Part shown: positions 7,721 through 14,801 of the stretch, in pieces | Position numbering within the stretch: the stretch's first letter is position 1 | Layout: every line of letters begins with the position of its first letter | DNA from: JAMWZF01 sp041628615 | Lineage (GTDB): Bacteria > Pseudomonadota > Alphaproteobacteria > Rhodobacterales > Rhodobacteraceae | Reading direction: 5' to 3' | Assembly (NCBI GenBank): GCA_041628615.1 | Contig: JBFKOW010000064.1 | Span: 1 to 17,698 of the forward strand | DNA: 17,698 nucleotides | Program-made: the position numbers and the translations under genes | The notes under the pieces: model-generated | What the model was told of the DNA's origin: nothing | What the model saw: the letters and a program-made list of their open reading frames with translations, nothing else | The model's database searches: none

Positions 7721-7750
7721 AACGCGAAAGGCCGCCCCGGGGGGCGGCCT
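7721..7750 (-). terminator. Intrinsic terminator of rpmJ
   Basis: Read on the minus strand, AGGCCGCCCC pairs perfectly with GGGGCGGCCT (7729-7738 with 7741-7750), followed by TTCGCGTTT. It begins 24 bases after the rpmJ stop. Long GC stem plus a T-rich tail is a good rho-independent signal. Confidence 0.8.
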
Positions 7751-7773
7751 GTCTGCCTCGAATGAGGGGTCGC

Positions 7774-7899
7774 TCAGCCCTGGCGGGCCTTGAACCGGCG
7801 CTGGGTCTTGTTGATCACGTAGACCCGGCCCTTGCGGCGCACGACGCGGCAATCGCGGTGGCGGCTCTTGAGCGAACGGAGCGAGTTGCGAACTTTCAT
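7774..7899 (-). CDS. rpmJ: 50S ribosomal protein L36 (bL36), zinc-less form
   Basis: A 41-residue, strongly basic protein that matches bL36 along its whole length: it starts MKVRNSLRSLKSRHRDCRVV, continues RRKGRVYVINKTQRRFKARQG and stops. bL36 is the smallest protein of the large ribosomal subunit. Only one Cys (17) is present, so the four-ligand zinc site of the zinc-binding form is missing; this is the C-minus form and is usual in this bacterial group. AAGGA lies upstream of the ATG. It stands 76 bases downstream of tRNA-Val on the same strand, with its own strong terminator after it. I see no convincing separate promoter in the gap, so read-through from the tRNA unit is possible. Confidence 0.95.
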   Translation of the reverse strand: MKVRNSLRSLKSRHRDCRVVRRKGRVYVINKTQRRFKARQG

Positions 7900-7941
7900 C
7901 GGTTCGGTCCTTCGTCGGTCGCGGCGCGCGATTGCGCCTGT

Positions 7942-7969
7942 GGAAATTCGTGCGCCCCGGCGGGGGCGC
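7942..7969 (-). terminator. Probable weak terminator or processing hairpin after tRNA-Val
   Basis: On the minus strand GCGCCCC (7963-7969) pairs with GGGGCGC (7952-7958) around a four-base loop, starting seven bases after the tRNA CCA end, followed by ACGAATTTCC. The U-tract is short, so termination is probably incomplete. Confidence 0.45.
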
Positions 7970-7975
7970 GGTTCA

Positions 7976-8050
<75 letters not shown>

Positions 8051-8088
8051 GGTCCGTCCGCGAAACCCGTCCCCCCAAAACGCAGAAG

Positions 8089-8107
8089 GACGCGGAGGTT
8101 CCGCGTC
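8089..8107 (-). other. Hairpin in the tRNA-Val leader
   Basis: GACGCGG (8089-8095) and CCGCGTC (8101-8107) form a perfect seven-bp stem with a five-base loop, lying between the promoter and the tRNA 5' end. On the minus strand it is followed by CTTCTGCGTTTTG, which gives it a weak terminator look. It may equally be a processing landmark for the precursor. Confidence 0.4.
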
Positions 8108-8117
8108 AGGTGGGCGG

Positions 8118-8146
8118 TCTATAGAAGGAGTCGGGGGGTGGATCAA
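8118..8146 (-). promoter_or_regulatory. Housekeeping sigma-70 promoter of tRNA-Val
   Basis: On the minus strand TTGATC (8141-8146) and TATAGA (8118-8123) are separated by exactly 17 bases. Transcription should start near 8111, giving a leader of about 60 bases before the tRNA 5' end. Among the promoter candidates in the window this is the best sigma-70 match. Confidence 0.75.
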
Positions 8147-8152
8147 GGGCTT

Positions 8153-8180
8153 TTGGGCCTGCGCGAAATCGCGCTATGTT
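8153..8180 (+). promoter_or_regulatory. Possible promoter of the N-formylglutamate amidohydrolase-like gene
   Basis: TTGGGC (8153-8158) and TATGTT (8175-8180) are 16 bases apart and end about 20 bases before the ATG, giving a very short leader. It is back to back with the tRNA promoter. Moderate match only. Confidence 0.35.
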
Positions 8181-8199
8181 TCCCGACAGAGGAGACCGG

Positions 8200-9063
8200 A
8201 TGACGAACCCCGCCTATCACCTGATCCGCCCGGACGCGCGGACCACGAGCGTGGTCTTCGCCTCGCCGCATTCGGGGCGGGACTACACGCCGGAGTTCCG
8301 GCGGCAGTCGGTGCTGAACGAACTCGACCTGCGGTCGTCGGAGGATGCCTTCGTCGACAAGCTGTTCGAGGCGGCGCCCCGGTTCGGCGCGCCGTTCCTG
8401 CGGGCCGGCGCGCCGCGGGCCTGGGTCGACCTGAACCGCGCCTGCGACGAGCTCGACCCTGCGCTGATCGAAGGCGTCCGCCGCGCCGCGCACAACCCGC
8501 GCATCGCCAGCGGGCTGGGCGTGATCCCGCGGGTGGTGGCCAACGGTCGCCCGATCTACCGCGGCAAGCTGTCCCTCGCCGAGGCCCATGCCCGCGTCTC
8601 GGGCTACTGGCGCCCCTATCACGACGCGCTGCAGACCCTGCTGGACCAGTCCCACGGCGCCTTCGGCGAGGCGATTCTGATCGACTGCCACTCGATGCCC
8701 CACGAGGCGCTGGAGAACATCGGTCCCGCCGGCGTGCCGCGGCCCGACGTGGTGCTGGGCGACCGCTTCGGCGCTGCCGCAGCCGCCGCCATCGTCGACC
8801 GGGTCGAGGCGGCCTTCGCCGGCGCCGGCTTCCGGGTCGCCCGCAACATGCCCTTCGCCGGGGCCTACATCACCCAGCATTACGGCCGCCCGTCGCGCCG
8901 CCAGCACGTGGTCCAGATCGAGATCGACCGCGCCCTCTACATGGACGAGAAGCAGGTTCTGCCGAATGCCCGCTTCGACGCGGTCCGCAGCGCCCTGCAG
9001 GGGGTCATCGCCGAGATCGCCGCGATCGGCGGCAGCGGCGAGATGTCGATGGCCGCGGAGTAG
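8200..9063 (+). CDS. N-formylglutamate amidohydrolase family protein
   Basis: 287 residues, cytoplasmic. Members hydrolyse N-formyl-L-glutamate to formate and glutamate, the last step of one histidine degradation route; relatives act on other N-acyl amino acids. Supporting motifs are FASPHSGRDYTPEF (20-33), AWVDLNR (74-80), ILIDCHSMP (159-167), GAYITQHYGRP (221-231) and QIEIDRALYMDE (239-250). His and Asp/Glu in SPHSG and DCHS probably form the metal centre, as in related zinc amidohydrolases. The start at 8200 is set by AGAGGAG just upstream; an in-frame ATG at 8176 lies in the probable promoter. No hut genes are nearby, so the histidine role is not backed by context and the true substrate could differ. 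Confidence 0.85.
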   Translation: MTNPAYHLIRPDARTTSVVFASPHSGRDYTPEFRRQSVLNELDLRSSEDAFVDKLFEAAPRFGAPFLRAGAPRAWVDLNRACDELDPALIEGVRRAAHNPRIASGLGVIPRVVANGRPIYRGKLSLAEAHARVSGYWRPYHDALQTLLDQSHGAFGEAILIDCHSMPHEALENIGPAGVPRPDVVLGDRFGAAAAAAIVDRVEAAFAGAGFRVARNMPFAGAYITQHYGRPSRRQHVVQIEIDRALYMDEKQVLPNARFDAVRSALQGVIAEIAAIGGSGEMSMAAE

Positions 9064-9081
9064 CCCGCCGCCGCCGCCGCC

Positions 9082-9093
9082 CCGATCGATCGG
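9082..9093. other. Perfect 12-bp palindrome between convergent genes
   Basis: CCGATCGATCGG is self-complementary and sits in the 32-base gap between the amidohydrolase and oxidoreductase stop codons. It could be an mRNA-end structure or chance in a GC-rich gap. Confidence 0.3.
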
Positions 9094-9095
9094 CT

Positions 9096-10073
9096 TCAGG
9101 TCGTGACGACGATCTTGCCGCCGGCGCTGTTGGCCTCCATCACCCGGTGCGCCTCGACGATCTGGTCGAGGCTGAAGGTCCGGCCGATCGGCGGGACGAA
9201 GCTGCCTGTCTGCGCCGCGTTCACGACCTGTTGCAGCGGCGTGGCGGCGAAATCCTCCGCACCGCCGGAATAGGTCGTCAGGTTGACCGCCGTCGGGATC
9301 GCGCCCATCGGGCTGAAGCGGTCGAGTTCCCAGGCGTTGCCGACCATCCCGGTCATGCAGACCGCGCCGCCGGCGGCCGCGCATTGCAGGCTGTCGAGCA
9401 GGGTGGTCGTGCCGACGAGTTCGAGCACCCTGTCGACGCCGCCGGGATGCGCCTGCCGCACCTCGGGGGCGATCCGGCCGCCATCGACAAAGACCTCGTC
9501 CGCGCCGTTCTTCAGGAGCATGTCCCGCCGGTCCGCGCGCCGCGACGTTGCCAGCACCCGCAGCCCGGCCTGCTTCGCGAGGATCGCCGCGGTCAGCCCG
9601 ACCGACGTCGTCCCGCCGCGGATCAGCAGCGTCTCGCCGGCCTGCGCGCGGAGCGCGGTATGCAGCGAGCCCCAGGCGGTCTGCACCATCTCGGGCAGGG
9701 CGCCGAGGACCGACCAGGGCAGGTCGGTGGAGAGCACCTGCACCTGCCCGGCGGGGACAAGGGTGTATTCCGCGTAGCTGCCGTCGAACTGCCGGCCCAT
9801 GCCGCCCATCGCGGTGGCGACGGTGTCGCCCGCGGAGAAGCCGCCGTCCGGCGCGGCCGCCACCTCGCCCACGGCCTCGATCCCGAGAACCCGAGGGAAC
9901 GGCACGTTCGGGGAATGGCCCTGCCGGGTAAAGAGCTCGGACCGGTTCAGACCGAAGGCCCAGACCCGGATCAGGACCCAGCCCGGCCTCGGTTCCGGGA
10001 TCGGCAGGGTTTCGAGGGACAGGACCTCGGGGCCGCCGGCCTCGCGGATCACGACCGCCTTCATCATGTCCAT
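9096..10073 (-). CDS. Zinc-free MDR family NADPH-dependent oxidoreductase (quinone reductase-like)
   Basis: 325 residues, cytoplasmic. The N-terminal GroES-like domain (about 1-120) shows MKAVVIREAGGPEVL, the typical GLNRSEL (41-47) where zinc alcohol dehydrogenases have a ligand Cys/His, and FPRVLGIEAVGEV (59-71). The Rossmann domain has LIRGGTTSVGLTAA (150-163), a variant of AxxGxVG, and SRR (177-179), which suggests NADPH. No structural or catalytic zinc cysteines are seen, as in QOR/quinone reductases. It ends in GGKIVV, usual for this family. The start is taken as the first Met of MDMMK, preceded by a G-rich weak ribosome site; a more upstream TTG start is less likely. Exact substrate cannot be predicted. 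Confidence 0.85.
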   Translation of the reverse strand: MDMMKAVVIREAGGPEVLSLETLPIPEPRPGWVLIRVWAFGLNRSELFTRQGHSPNVPFPRVLGIEAVGEVAAAPDGGFSAGDTVATAMGGMGRQFDGSYAEYTLVPAGQVQVLSTDLPWSVLGALPEMVQTAWGSLHTALRAQAGETLLIRGGTTSVGLTAAILAKQAGLRVLATSRRADRRDMLLKNGADEVFVDGGRIAPEVRQAHPGGVDRVLELVGTTTLLDSLQCAAAGGAVCMTGMVGNAWELDRFSPMGAIPTAVNLTTYSGGAEDFAATPLQQVVNAAQTGSFVPPIGRTFSLDQIVEAHRVMEANSAGGKIVVTT

Positions 10074-10194
10074 GCCGCATCCCCCCGCTTTCCGGCCCAA
10101 GGGTAGCGCCGGCGTCCGGTCCTGTCACCGTGGGCGTGAGCCGCCGTCCGTCCCGTCGGCCGGCGGCGGCCTGCGCGCCCCCCGATCAATGCGG

Positions 10195-11463
10195 TCACTT
10201 CAGCGCCCGGCCCTTCAGGATCGCGTCGGCGCCGAACCGCCGCCGCAGCGCGTCGGCGGCCCGTTCCGCCCCGGCCCGCCTGCCTGCGCCGGGGTCGAGA
10301 AGATCGCCCTCGCGGTCGGCCATCGCGCCGGGCACGAGGTCGCTGATCCCGACGCCCAAGAGCCGGAACGGCCCCGCCCCGGCCTCGGGGTCGTAGAGCC
10401 CGCGCGCCACCCGGTAGATCGTGTCGGCAAGCTGGGTCGGCTGCGGAAGGCTCAGCCGCCGGGTCAGGATCCGGTGATCGGCCTTCTTCAGCTTCAGCGT
10501 CACCACCCGCCCGGCGATGTCCTTCGCCTTGGCGCGGTCCGCCACCTTCTCGGACAGCCGCCAGATGTGGCCGTCGAGGATGTCGGGATCCGCGGTGTCC
10601 TCGTGGAACGTCGTCTCGTTCGAGATCCCCTTCACCGGGGTCCGGGCCGAGACCCGGCGGTGATCCTCGCCCCGCGCGAGGTGCCAGAGCCGGTCGCCCA
10701 TGCCGCCGAAGCGGTCGGTCAGGTCGCGCCGGTCCCAGCGCAGCAGGTCCGCGAAGGTCCGGATCCCGGCGCGGTCGAAGCTTTCCTGCGCCGCCGGCCC
10801 GATGCCCCAGATCAGCCGGACCGGCCGGGGCCGGAGGAAGTCCACCGTCTCGGCCCGCCCGATCACCGAGAAGCCGCGCGGCTTGTCGAGATCGCTGGCC
10901 ACCTTGGCGAGGAACTTGTTGTGGCTGAGCCCGATCGACCCGGTGATGCCGATCTCGTCCTTCATCCGTTTCGCCAGCCGGGCCAGCATCACCGCCGGCG
11001 GCGCGCCGTGCAGCCGGGCGGTGCCGGACAGGTCCATGAACGCCTCGTCGAGGCTGAGCGGTTCCACCACCGGGGTCAGCTCGTCCATCATCTGCCGGAC
11101 CTGCCGCGACACCTCGACGTAGCGGTCCATCCGGCCGCGCACCACCACCGCCTCGGGGCAGAGTTTCAGGGCCTGGAACATCGGCATCGCCGAGCGGACG
11201 CCCTTAATCCGGGCGACGTAGCAGGCGGTGGAAACAACCCCCCGCCGGCCGCCGCCGACGATGACCGGCTTGCCTTCCAGTTCCGGATTGTCGCGCTTTT
11301 CCACCGAGGCGTAGAAGGCGTCGCAATCCATGTGGGCGATGGTCAGGTCGAAGAGTTCGGGGTGCGCGATCACCCGCGGCGACCGGCAGGCCGGGCAGCG
11401 TCCGGCTTTCGCCGGGGCGGACGGGTCGAAGAGGTGCAGGCAGTCGCGGCACAGGGCGGGCAT
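10195..11463 (-). CDS. dinB: Y-family DNA polymerase IV with N-terminal zinc-finger-like segment
   Basis: 422 residues. Low-fidelity polymerase that copies past DNA damage. Catalytic acids are in HMDCDAFYASVE (Asp-46 and Asp-48 region) and SLDEAFMD (Asp-139, Glu-140). GSIGLSHNKFLAKVASD and KPRGFSVI are typical palm/thumb motifs, and IWGIGP is the helix-hairpin-helix. The first 30 residues add CRDC (5-8) and CPAC (23-26), a Cys4 zinc-ribbon-like cap not found in the E. coli protein but seen in alphaproteobacterial DinB. The ATG at 11463, just before the first Cys pair, is preferred; an in-frame ATG nine codons upstream is possible and neither has a strong ribosome site. No alphaproteobacterial LexA box (GTTC-N7-GTTC or similar) is visible in 11464-11554, so SOS control is not shown. 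I see no obvious QxxLxLF clamp motif at the C-terminus. Confidence 0.9.
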   Translation of the reverse strand: MPALCRDCLHLFDPSAPAKAGRCPACRSPRVIAHPELFDLTIAHMDCDAFYASVEKRDNPELEGKPVIVGGGRRGVVSTACYVARIKGVRSAMPMFQALKLCPEAVVVRGRMDRYVEVSRQVRQMMDELTPVVEPLSLDEAFMDLSGTARLHGAPPAVMLARLAKRMKDEIGITGSIGLSHNKFLAKVASDLDKPRGFSVIGRAETVDFLRPRPVRLIWGIGPAAQESFDRAGIRTFADLLRWDRRDLTDRFGGMGDRLWHLARGEDHRRVSARTPVKGISNETTFHEDTADPDILDGHIWRLSEKVADRAKAKDIAGRVVTLKLKKADHRILTRRLSLPQPTQLADTIYRVARGLYDPEAGAGPFRLLGVGISDLVPGAMADREGDLLDPGAGRRAGAERAADALRRRFGADAILKGRALK

Positions 11464-11554
11464 GGCCGGCAGGATACCAGTCCGGACCATGACTCGTTAG
11501 GCGGAATCGCCGGCCCGGTGATATCCTGATCCCGGCAAGTAGGGAGCGCCCGCC

Positions 11555-12688
11555 ATGACCCAATCCCTGATAATCGGCACCACCAAGGGCCTGTTCCTGG
11601 TCGACCCGGACGACGGCGCCGTGCGCGGACCGTTCTGCGACGGCTGGACCATCAACCATGCCGCCGCCGATCCCGCGACCGGCACGATCTGGGCCGGCGG
11701 CGGCAACGAGTTCTTCGGCGGCGGCGTCTGGCGGTCTGCCGATGGCGGCGCGACCTGGGCCGTCACCCGGCTGTCGAAAGGCCAGATCGACGACTGGGCG
11801 GCGCAGGACCCCGGCGTGGCGGAATGGTCCTCGCTGACCTTCGACCCGCCGCCGCCCTATGCCGACCGGTTCGGCGCGGTCTGGTCGCTGCGCCACGCCC
11901 ACGGCGCGCTGAGCGCCGGGACCAAGGGCGGCGTCCTGCTGCGCTCCACCGACGGCGGCGAAAGCTTCGCCGAGGTCGAGGGCCTGTCCGCCCATCCCGG
12001 CCGCGACCAGTGGCAGGGCGGCGCGGCAGGGCTGACCCTGCACACGATCCTGACCCATCCGAAGGATGCGGCGAAGATGTGGGTCGGGATCTCGGCCGCG
12101 GGCATCTTCGCGACCGAGGACGGCGGCGCGACCTGGGAGAAACGCACGCGGCTGTCCAACGCCGAAGCCTGCGCCCACAGCGACCACCCGGCCGCCCCCC
12201 GCGACGGCGAGCTTGGTGGCTGCGTGCACAACATGGTCCGCGCCAACGGCGACGGCGACCTGCTTTACCAGCAGAACCACCACGGGGTCTGGCGGTCCTC
12301 GGACGGCGGCCGCAGCTGGGATGACATCACCGAGGGGCTACCCTCGACCTTCGGCTTCCCGATCGCGGTCGATCCGGAAGATCCGGCGACGGTCTTCACC
12401 CTGCCGCTGAACGGCGACAGCGTCGGCCGCTTCCCGCCCGGCGCCTCGGCGGCGGTCTGGCGCAGCCGGGACGGCGGCGAAAGCTGGGAAAAGACCCAGG
12501 CCGGGCTGCCGACCGAGAACTGCTTCTTCACGGTGCTGCGGCAGGCGATGGCGACCGCGCCGGGCGGGGTGTGGTTCGGCACCAATTCGGGATCTGTGTT
12601 CGGCAGCCGGGACGACGGCGACACCTGGACCGAGGTCGCCCGCCACCTGCCGACGATCCTCTGTGTCGAGGCCGCGGGTCATGCCTGA
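11555..12688 (+). CDS. Six Asp-box (BNR) beta-propeller protein, sialidase-like fold
   Basis: 377 residues without signal peptide, so cytoplasmic. Six Asp-box motifs of the form SxDGGxTW occur at about 61 (SADGGATW), 131 (STDGGESF), 187 (TEDGGATW), 248 (SSDGGRSW), 304 (SRDGGESW) and 351 (SRDDGDTW), indicating a six- or seven-bladed propeller like sialidases and VPS10/sortilin domains. The arginine triad and Tyr/Glu of true sialidases are not evident, so enzyme activity should not be assumed. HNMVRA, QQNHHGVWRS and HAHGALSAGTKGG are possible site-forming loops. GGGAG lies eight bases upstream of the ATG. Its last eight bases overlap the Nudix gene start, so the two are probably co-translated. 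Confidence 0.82.
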   Translation: MTQSLIIGTTKGLFLVDPDDGAVRGPFCDGWTINHAAADPATGTIWAGGGNEFFGGGVWRSADGGATWAVTRLSKGQIDDWAAQDPGVAEWSSLTFDPPPPYADRFGAVWSLRHAHGALSAGTKGGVLLRSTDGGESFAEVEGLSAHPGRDQWQGGAAGLTLHTILTHPKDAAKMWVGISAAGIFATEDGGATWEKRTRLSNAEACAHSDHPAAPRDGELGGCVHNMVRANGDGDLLYQQNHHGVWRSSDGGRSWDDITEGLPSTFGFPIAVDPEDPATVFTLPLNGDSVGRFPPGASAAVWRSRDGGESWEKTQAGLPTENCFFTVLRQAMATAPGGVWFGTNSGSVFGSRDDGDTWTEVARHLPTILCVEAAGHA

Positions 12689-13133
12689 TGCCGGCGGCGC
12701 CGTGACGGCGCCGTTCGACGGGGCCAAGGCGGCGGTGTTCATCGGCGGCCGGCTGCTGGTCTATCGCCGGAACACCACGCCCGGGCTGCCCTGGCCCGGC
12801 CTCTGGGACTTCCCCGGCGGCGCGCGGGAGGGCGACGAGACCCCGGAACAGACCCTGCTGCGGGAACTGGACGAGGAATTCGGACTGCGGCCGCCGCCGG
12901 GCGCGATCCGCTGGCGCCGCCGCTTCCCCGCCTCCCGACCCGACGCCGCCGGGCCGGTCTGGTTCTTCGTCCTCGCCCTGCCGGCCGGCGCGGAGGCTGC
13001 GATCGTCTTCGGCGACGAGGGGCAGGAGTGGCGGCTGATGACGCCGGACGCCGTCCGGGCCCTGGCGGACATCATCCCGGTGCTGGTCCCGCGGCTGGAG
13101 ATCTGGCGGGCCGAGACCGGCGGGCTCGCGTGA
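12681..13133 (+). CDS. Nudix hydrolase
   Basis: 150 residues, cytoplasmic. A perfect Nudix box G-x5-E-x7-REL-x-EE-x-GL runs from Gly-47 to Leu-69, with the core REL-D-EE-FGL that binds the metal ions. GLWDFPGG just ahead of it is common in MutT-like members that clean up oxidised or unusual nucleoside diphosphates, but the substrate cannot be read from the box. The start is the ATG at 12681, inside the end of the upstream propeller gene (eight-base overlap in another frame); a GTG six codons earlier is in frame but has no better ribosome site. Translational coupling is likely. Confidence 0.9.
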   Translation: MPDAGGAVTAPFDGAKAAVFIGGRLLVYRRNTTPGLPWPGLWDFPGGAREGDETPEQTLLRELDEEFGLRPPPGAIRWRRRFPASRPDAAGPVWFFVLALPAGAEAAIVFGDEGQEWRLMTPDAVRALADIIPVLVPRLEIWRAETGGLA

Positions 13134-13157
13134 CGGTCCGCCGGGCGGGCGGCCGGG

Positions 13158-13180
13158 CCGCGCGGGCGCGGGCGTTTTCT
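13158..13180 (+). terminator. Possible weak terminator after the Nudix gene
   Basis: CCGCGC and GCGCGG (13158-13163, 13166-13171) form a short tight hairpin followed by GCGTTTTCT. The surrounding run is extremely GC-rich, so other foldings are possible. Confidence 0.3.
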
Positions 13181-13182
13181 GC

Positions 13183-13210
13183 TTCGCAACGCGGCGCGTT
13201 GGGCTAGAAA
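13183..13210 (+). promoter_or_regulatory. Possible promoter of the SPFH-NfeD operon
   Basis: TTCGCA (13183-13188) and TAGAAA (13205-13210) are 16 bases apart. A short inverted repeat CCGAA-N4-TTCGG (13214-13227) overlies the expected transcription start and could be an operator. Match is moderate; the operator idea is a guess. Confidence 0.35.
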
Positions 13211-13239
13211 GGACCGAAACGGTTCGGACGGTGCCTGTC

Positions 13240-14136
13240 ATGAATATCGAGGACTACGTGCTGCAGCTTCTGGGCGAGAACCTGTTCCTGGTTCTGCTCG
13301 CCCTGTTCATCATCGTCAGCATCTTCGGCGGGGTTAAGATCGTCCCGCAGTCGGAGAAGCACGTTGTCGAGCGGTTCGGCCGGCTGCGATCGGTGCTCGG
13401 GCCGGGCATCAACTTCATCATCCCGTTCCTCGACCGGATCGCCCACAAGATCTCGATCCTGGAACGGCAACTGCCGACCATGACGCAGGACGCGATCACC
13501 TCGGACAACGTGCTGGTGAAGGTCGATACCTCGGTGTTCTACCGGATCATCGAGCCGGAAAAGACCGTCTACCGGATCCGCGACGTGGACGGCGCGATCC
13601 AGACCACGGTGGCCGGCATCGTCCGGTCCGAGATCGGCCGGATGGAGCTTGACCAGGTGCAGTCGAACCGGTCGCAGCTGATCGACGCGGTCAAGACCCA
13701 GCTGGGACAGCAGGTGGACGACTGGGGGATCGAGGTGACCCGGGCCGAGATCCTCGACGTCGATCTCGACCAGGCGACTCGCGACGCCATGCTTCAGCAG
13801 TTGAACGCCGAGCGTGAGCGCCGGGCGCAGGTGACCCGGGCCGAGGGTCAGCGCCGGGCGGTCGAGTTGCAGGCCGATGCCGAACTCTACGCCGCCGAGC
13901 AGCAAGCCAAGGCCCGCCGGGTTCTGGCCGAGGCCGAGGCCTATGCCACGTCGACAATCGCCGAGGCGATCGCCGCCAACGGGCTGGAGGCCGCGCAGTA
14001 CCAGGTCGCGCTGAAGCAGGTCGAGGCGCTGAACGCGCTGGGCAGCGGCGCGTCGTCCAACACCATCGTGGTGCCGGCCAGCGCGCTCGAGGCCTTCGGA
14101 GACGCCTTCAAGATGCTGAAGGGCCGGGCGACATGA
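13240..14136 (+). CDS. SPFH/Band 7 (stomatin-like, QmcA type) membrane protein
   Basis: 298 residues. One N-terminal transmembrane helix (about 14-31) anchors it, followed by the SPFH domain (about 32-190; VVERFGRL, GPGINFIIPFLDRI, TSDNVLVKVD, YRI, RSEIGRMELDQV), and a long Ala/Glu/Arg-rich coiled coil (about 186-245) that drives oligomerisation. Such proteins form large ring or cage assemblies in the inner membrane, often with proteases or NfeD partners, and take part in membrane quality control. The downstream gene encodes NfeD and overlaps by four bases (ATGA), the classic pairing. The ATG at 13240 is preferred; a GTG three codons upstream is also possible and neither has a clear ribosome site. 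Confidence 0.88.
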   Translation: MNIEDYVLQLLGENLFLVLLALFIIVSIFGGVKIVPQSEKHVVERFGRLRSVLGPGINFIIPFLDRIAHKISILERQLPTMTQDAITSDNVLVKVDTSVFYRIIEPEKTVYRIRDVDGAIQTTVAGIVRSEIGRMELDQVQSNRSQLIDAVKTQLGQQVDDWGIEVTRAEILDVDLDQATRDAMLQQLNAERERRAQVTRAEGQRRAVELQADAELYAAEQQAKARRVLAEAEAYATSTIAEAIAANGLEAAQYQVALKQVEALNALGSGASSNTIVVPASALEAFGDAFKMLKGRAT

Positions 14137-14402
14137 TCCATGCCTGGTGGGTCTGGGTCTGCGCCGGGCTGGTTCTCGGAATCCTCGAAATCGTCGTGCC
14201 GGGCTACATCTTCCTCGGCTTCGCGCTGGGGGCGGTGCTGGTCGGTGCCTGCCTGTGGCTGGGCTGGCTCGGCGGGGTCGGGCTCGCCGGGCTGCTGGTC
14301 CTGTTCGCGCTGATCTCGCTGGCGGGATTCGCCCTGCTGCGGGCGGCGATGGGGGTCCGCCGCGGCCAGGTCAAGGTCTGGGACCGCGACATCAACGACT
14401 GA
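14133..14402 (+). CDS. Short NfeD family membrane protein
   Basis: 89 residues, mostly membrane: three hydrophobic helices at about 7-24, 27-45 and 48-70, then a short basic/acidic tail (GVRRGQVKVWDRDIND). The LGILEIVVPGYIFLGFALGA pattern is typical of the NfeD membrane part. The serine protease domain of long NfeD is absent, and the C-terminal OB-fold usual in short NfeD (about 140-150 residues) is almost wholly missing, so this is a minimal version. The four-base ATGA overlap with the SPFH gene means coupled translation and a shared complex. Confidence 0.82.
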   Translation: MIHAWWVWVCAGLVLGILEIVVPGYIFLGFALGAVLVGACLWLGWLGGVGLAGLLVLFALISLAGFALLRAAMGVRRGQVKVWDRDIND

Positions 14403-14425
14403 GCGTGACCGCCGGTCCGGGACCG

Positions 14426-14463
14426 AAAAAAGGCCCGATGCCGAGGGAGAATGGCATCGGGCC
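14426..14463 (-). terminator. Strong intrinsic terminator (minus strand)
   Basis: GGCCCGATGCC (14432-14442) and GGCATCGGGCC (14453-14463) form a perfect 11-bp stem with a ten-base loop. On the minus strand six T directly follow the stem (A6 at 14426-14431). On the plus strand there is no U-run, so it mainly stops leftward transcription from the pyrF side. Confidence 0.88.
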
Positions 14464-14468
14464 AGTTG

Positions 14469-14514
14469 GTCAGGTCTCGGGAGGGGTGATCCAGGGACAG
14501 GGACCGGACCTGAC
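14469..14514 (-). other. Second stem-loop in the 3' region of the small gene transcript
   Basis: GTCAGGTC (14469-14476) and GACCTGAC (14507-14514) are perfect 8-bp complements around a 30-base G-rich spacer, located between the 46-codon gene and the intrinsic terminator. It would make the 3' end of that transcript structured. Confidence 0.4.
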
Positions 14515-14534
14515 GGGGAGATCTCGTTGCACGG

Positions 14535-14675
14535 TCAGAGCAGCGCGCGGATGCCGGACCCGGCGGCGGCGCGGGGGTGGCCGTATGCCCGGCCGCGCGG
14601 CACGATGCCGACCCGTGCGTCCAACGTGGCTTCGATCGCGTTGTAGAGGATCTGGTCCATCAGGATGCGGGTCAT
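14535..14675 (-). CDS. Small hypothetical protein, 46 residues
   Basis: ATG at 14675 is preceded by an excellent ribosome site (GGAGG, seven bases away). The 46 codons end in G or C at nearly every third position (exceptions GAA and two GCA), matching neighbouring genes. The protein starts MTRILMDQILYNAIEATLDA, a likely amphipathic helix, then has RVGIVPRGRAYGHPR and an Ala/Gly-rich end finishing IRALL. No signal peptide, membrane helix or Cys. I do not recognise it. It lies 126 bases downstream of pyrF on the same strand and 71 bases before a strong terminator, so it is either the last gene of that transcript or has its own promoter, which I could not identify. It could also be a structured RNA with a chance reading frame, but the ribosome site argues for translation. 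Confidence 0.6.
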   Translation of the reverse strand: MTRILMDQILYNAIEATLDARVGIVPRGRAYGHPRAAAGSGIRALL

Positions 14676-14801
14676 GGCCTTGCCTCCGGCGCTGCGGACG
14701 CGGGCAGGGCCGCGCCAGTCAGCGATGAAAGCCGCATGCAGCCGATGCGGTTCCGCTGCTCACGAGATCGTGATCGGAGGCGTGTGCCGCGTGGGAGCGG
14801 G

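Noticed and set aside
8143..10128. 661-codon minus-strand frame across the amidohydrolase and oxidoreductase genes
   Set aside because: It crosses two well-supported genes in wrong frames and has low-complexity Arg/Gly/Asp composition.
9799..11529. 576-codon plus-strand frame opposite dinB
   Set aside because: Antisense shadow of the dinB codons; no recognisable motif and no ribosome site.
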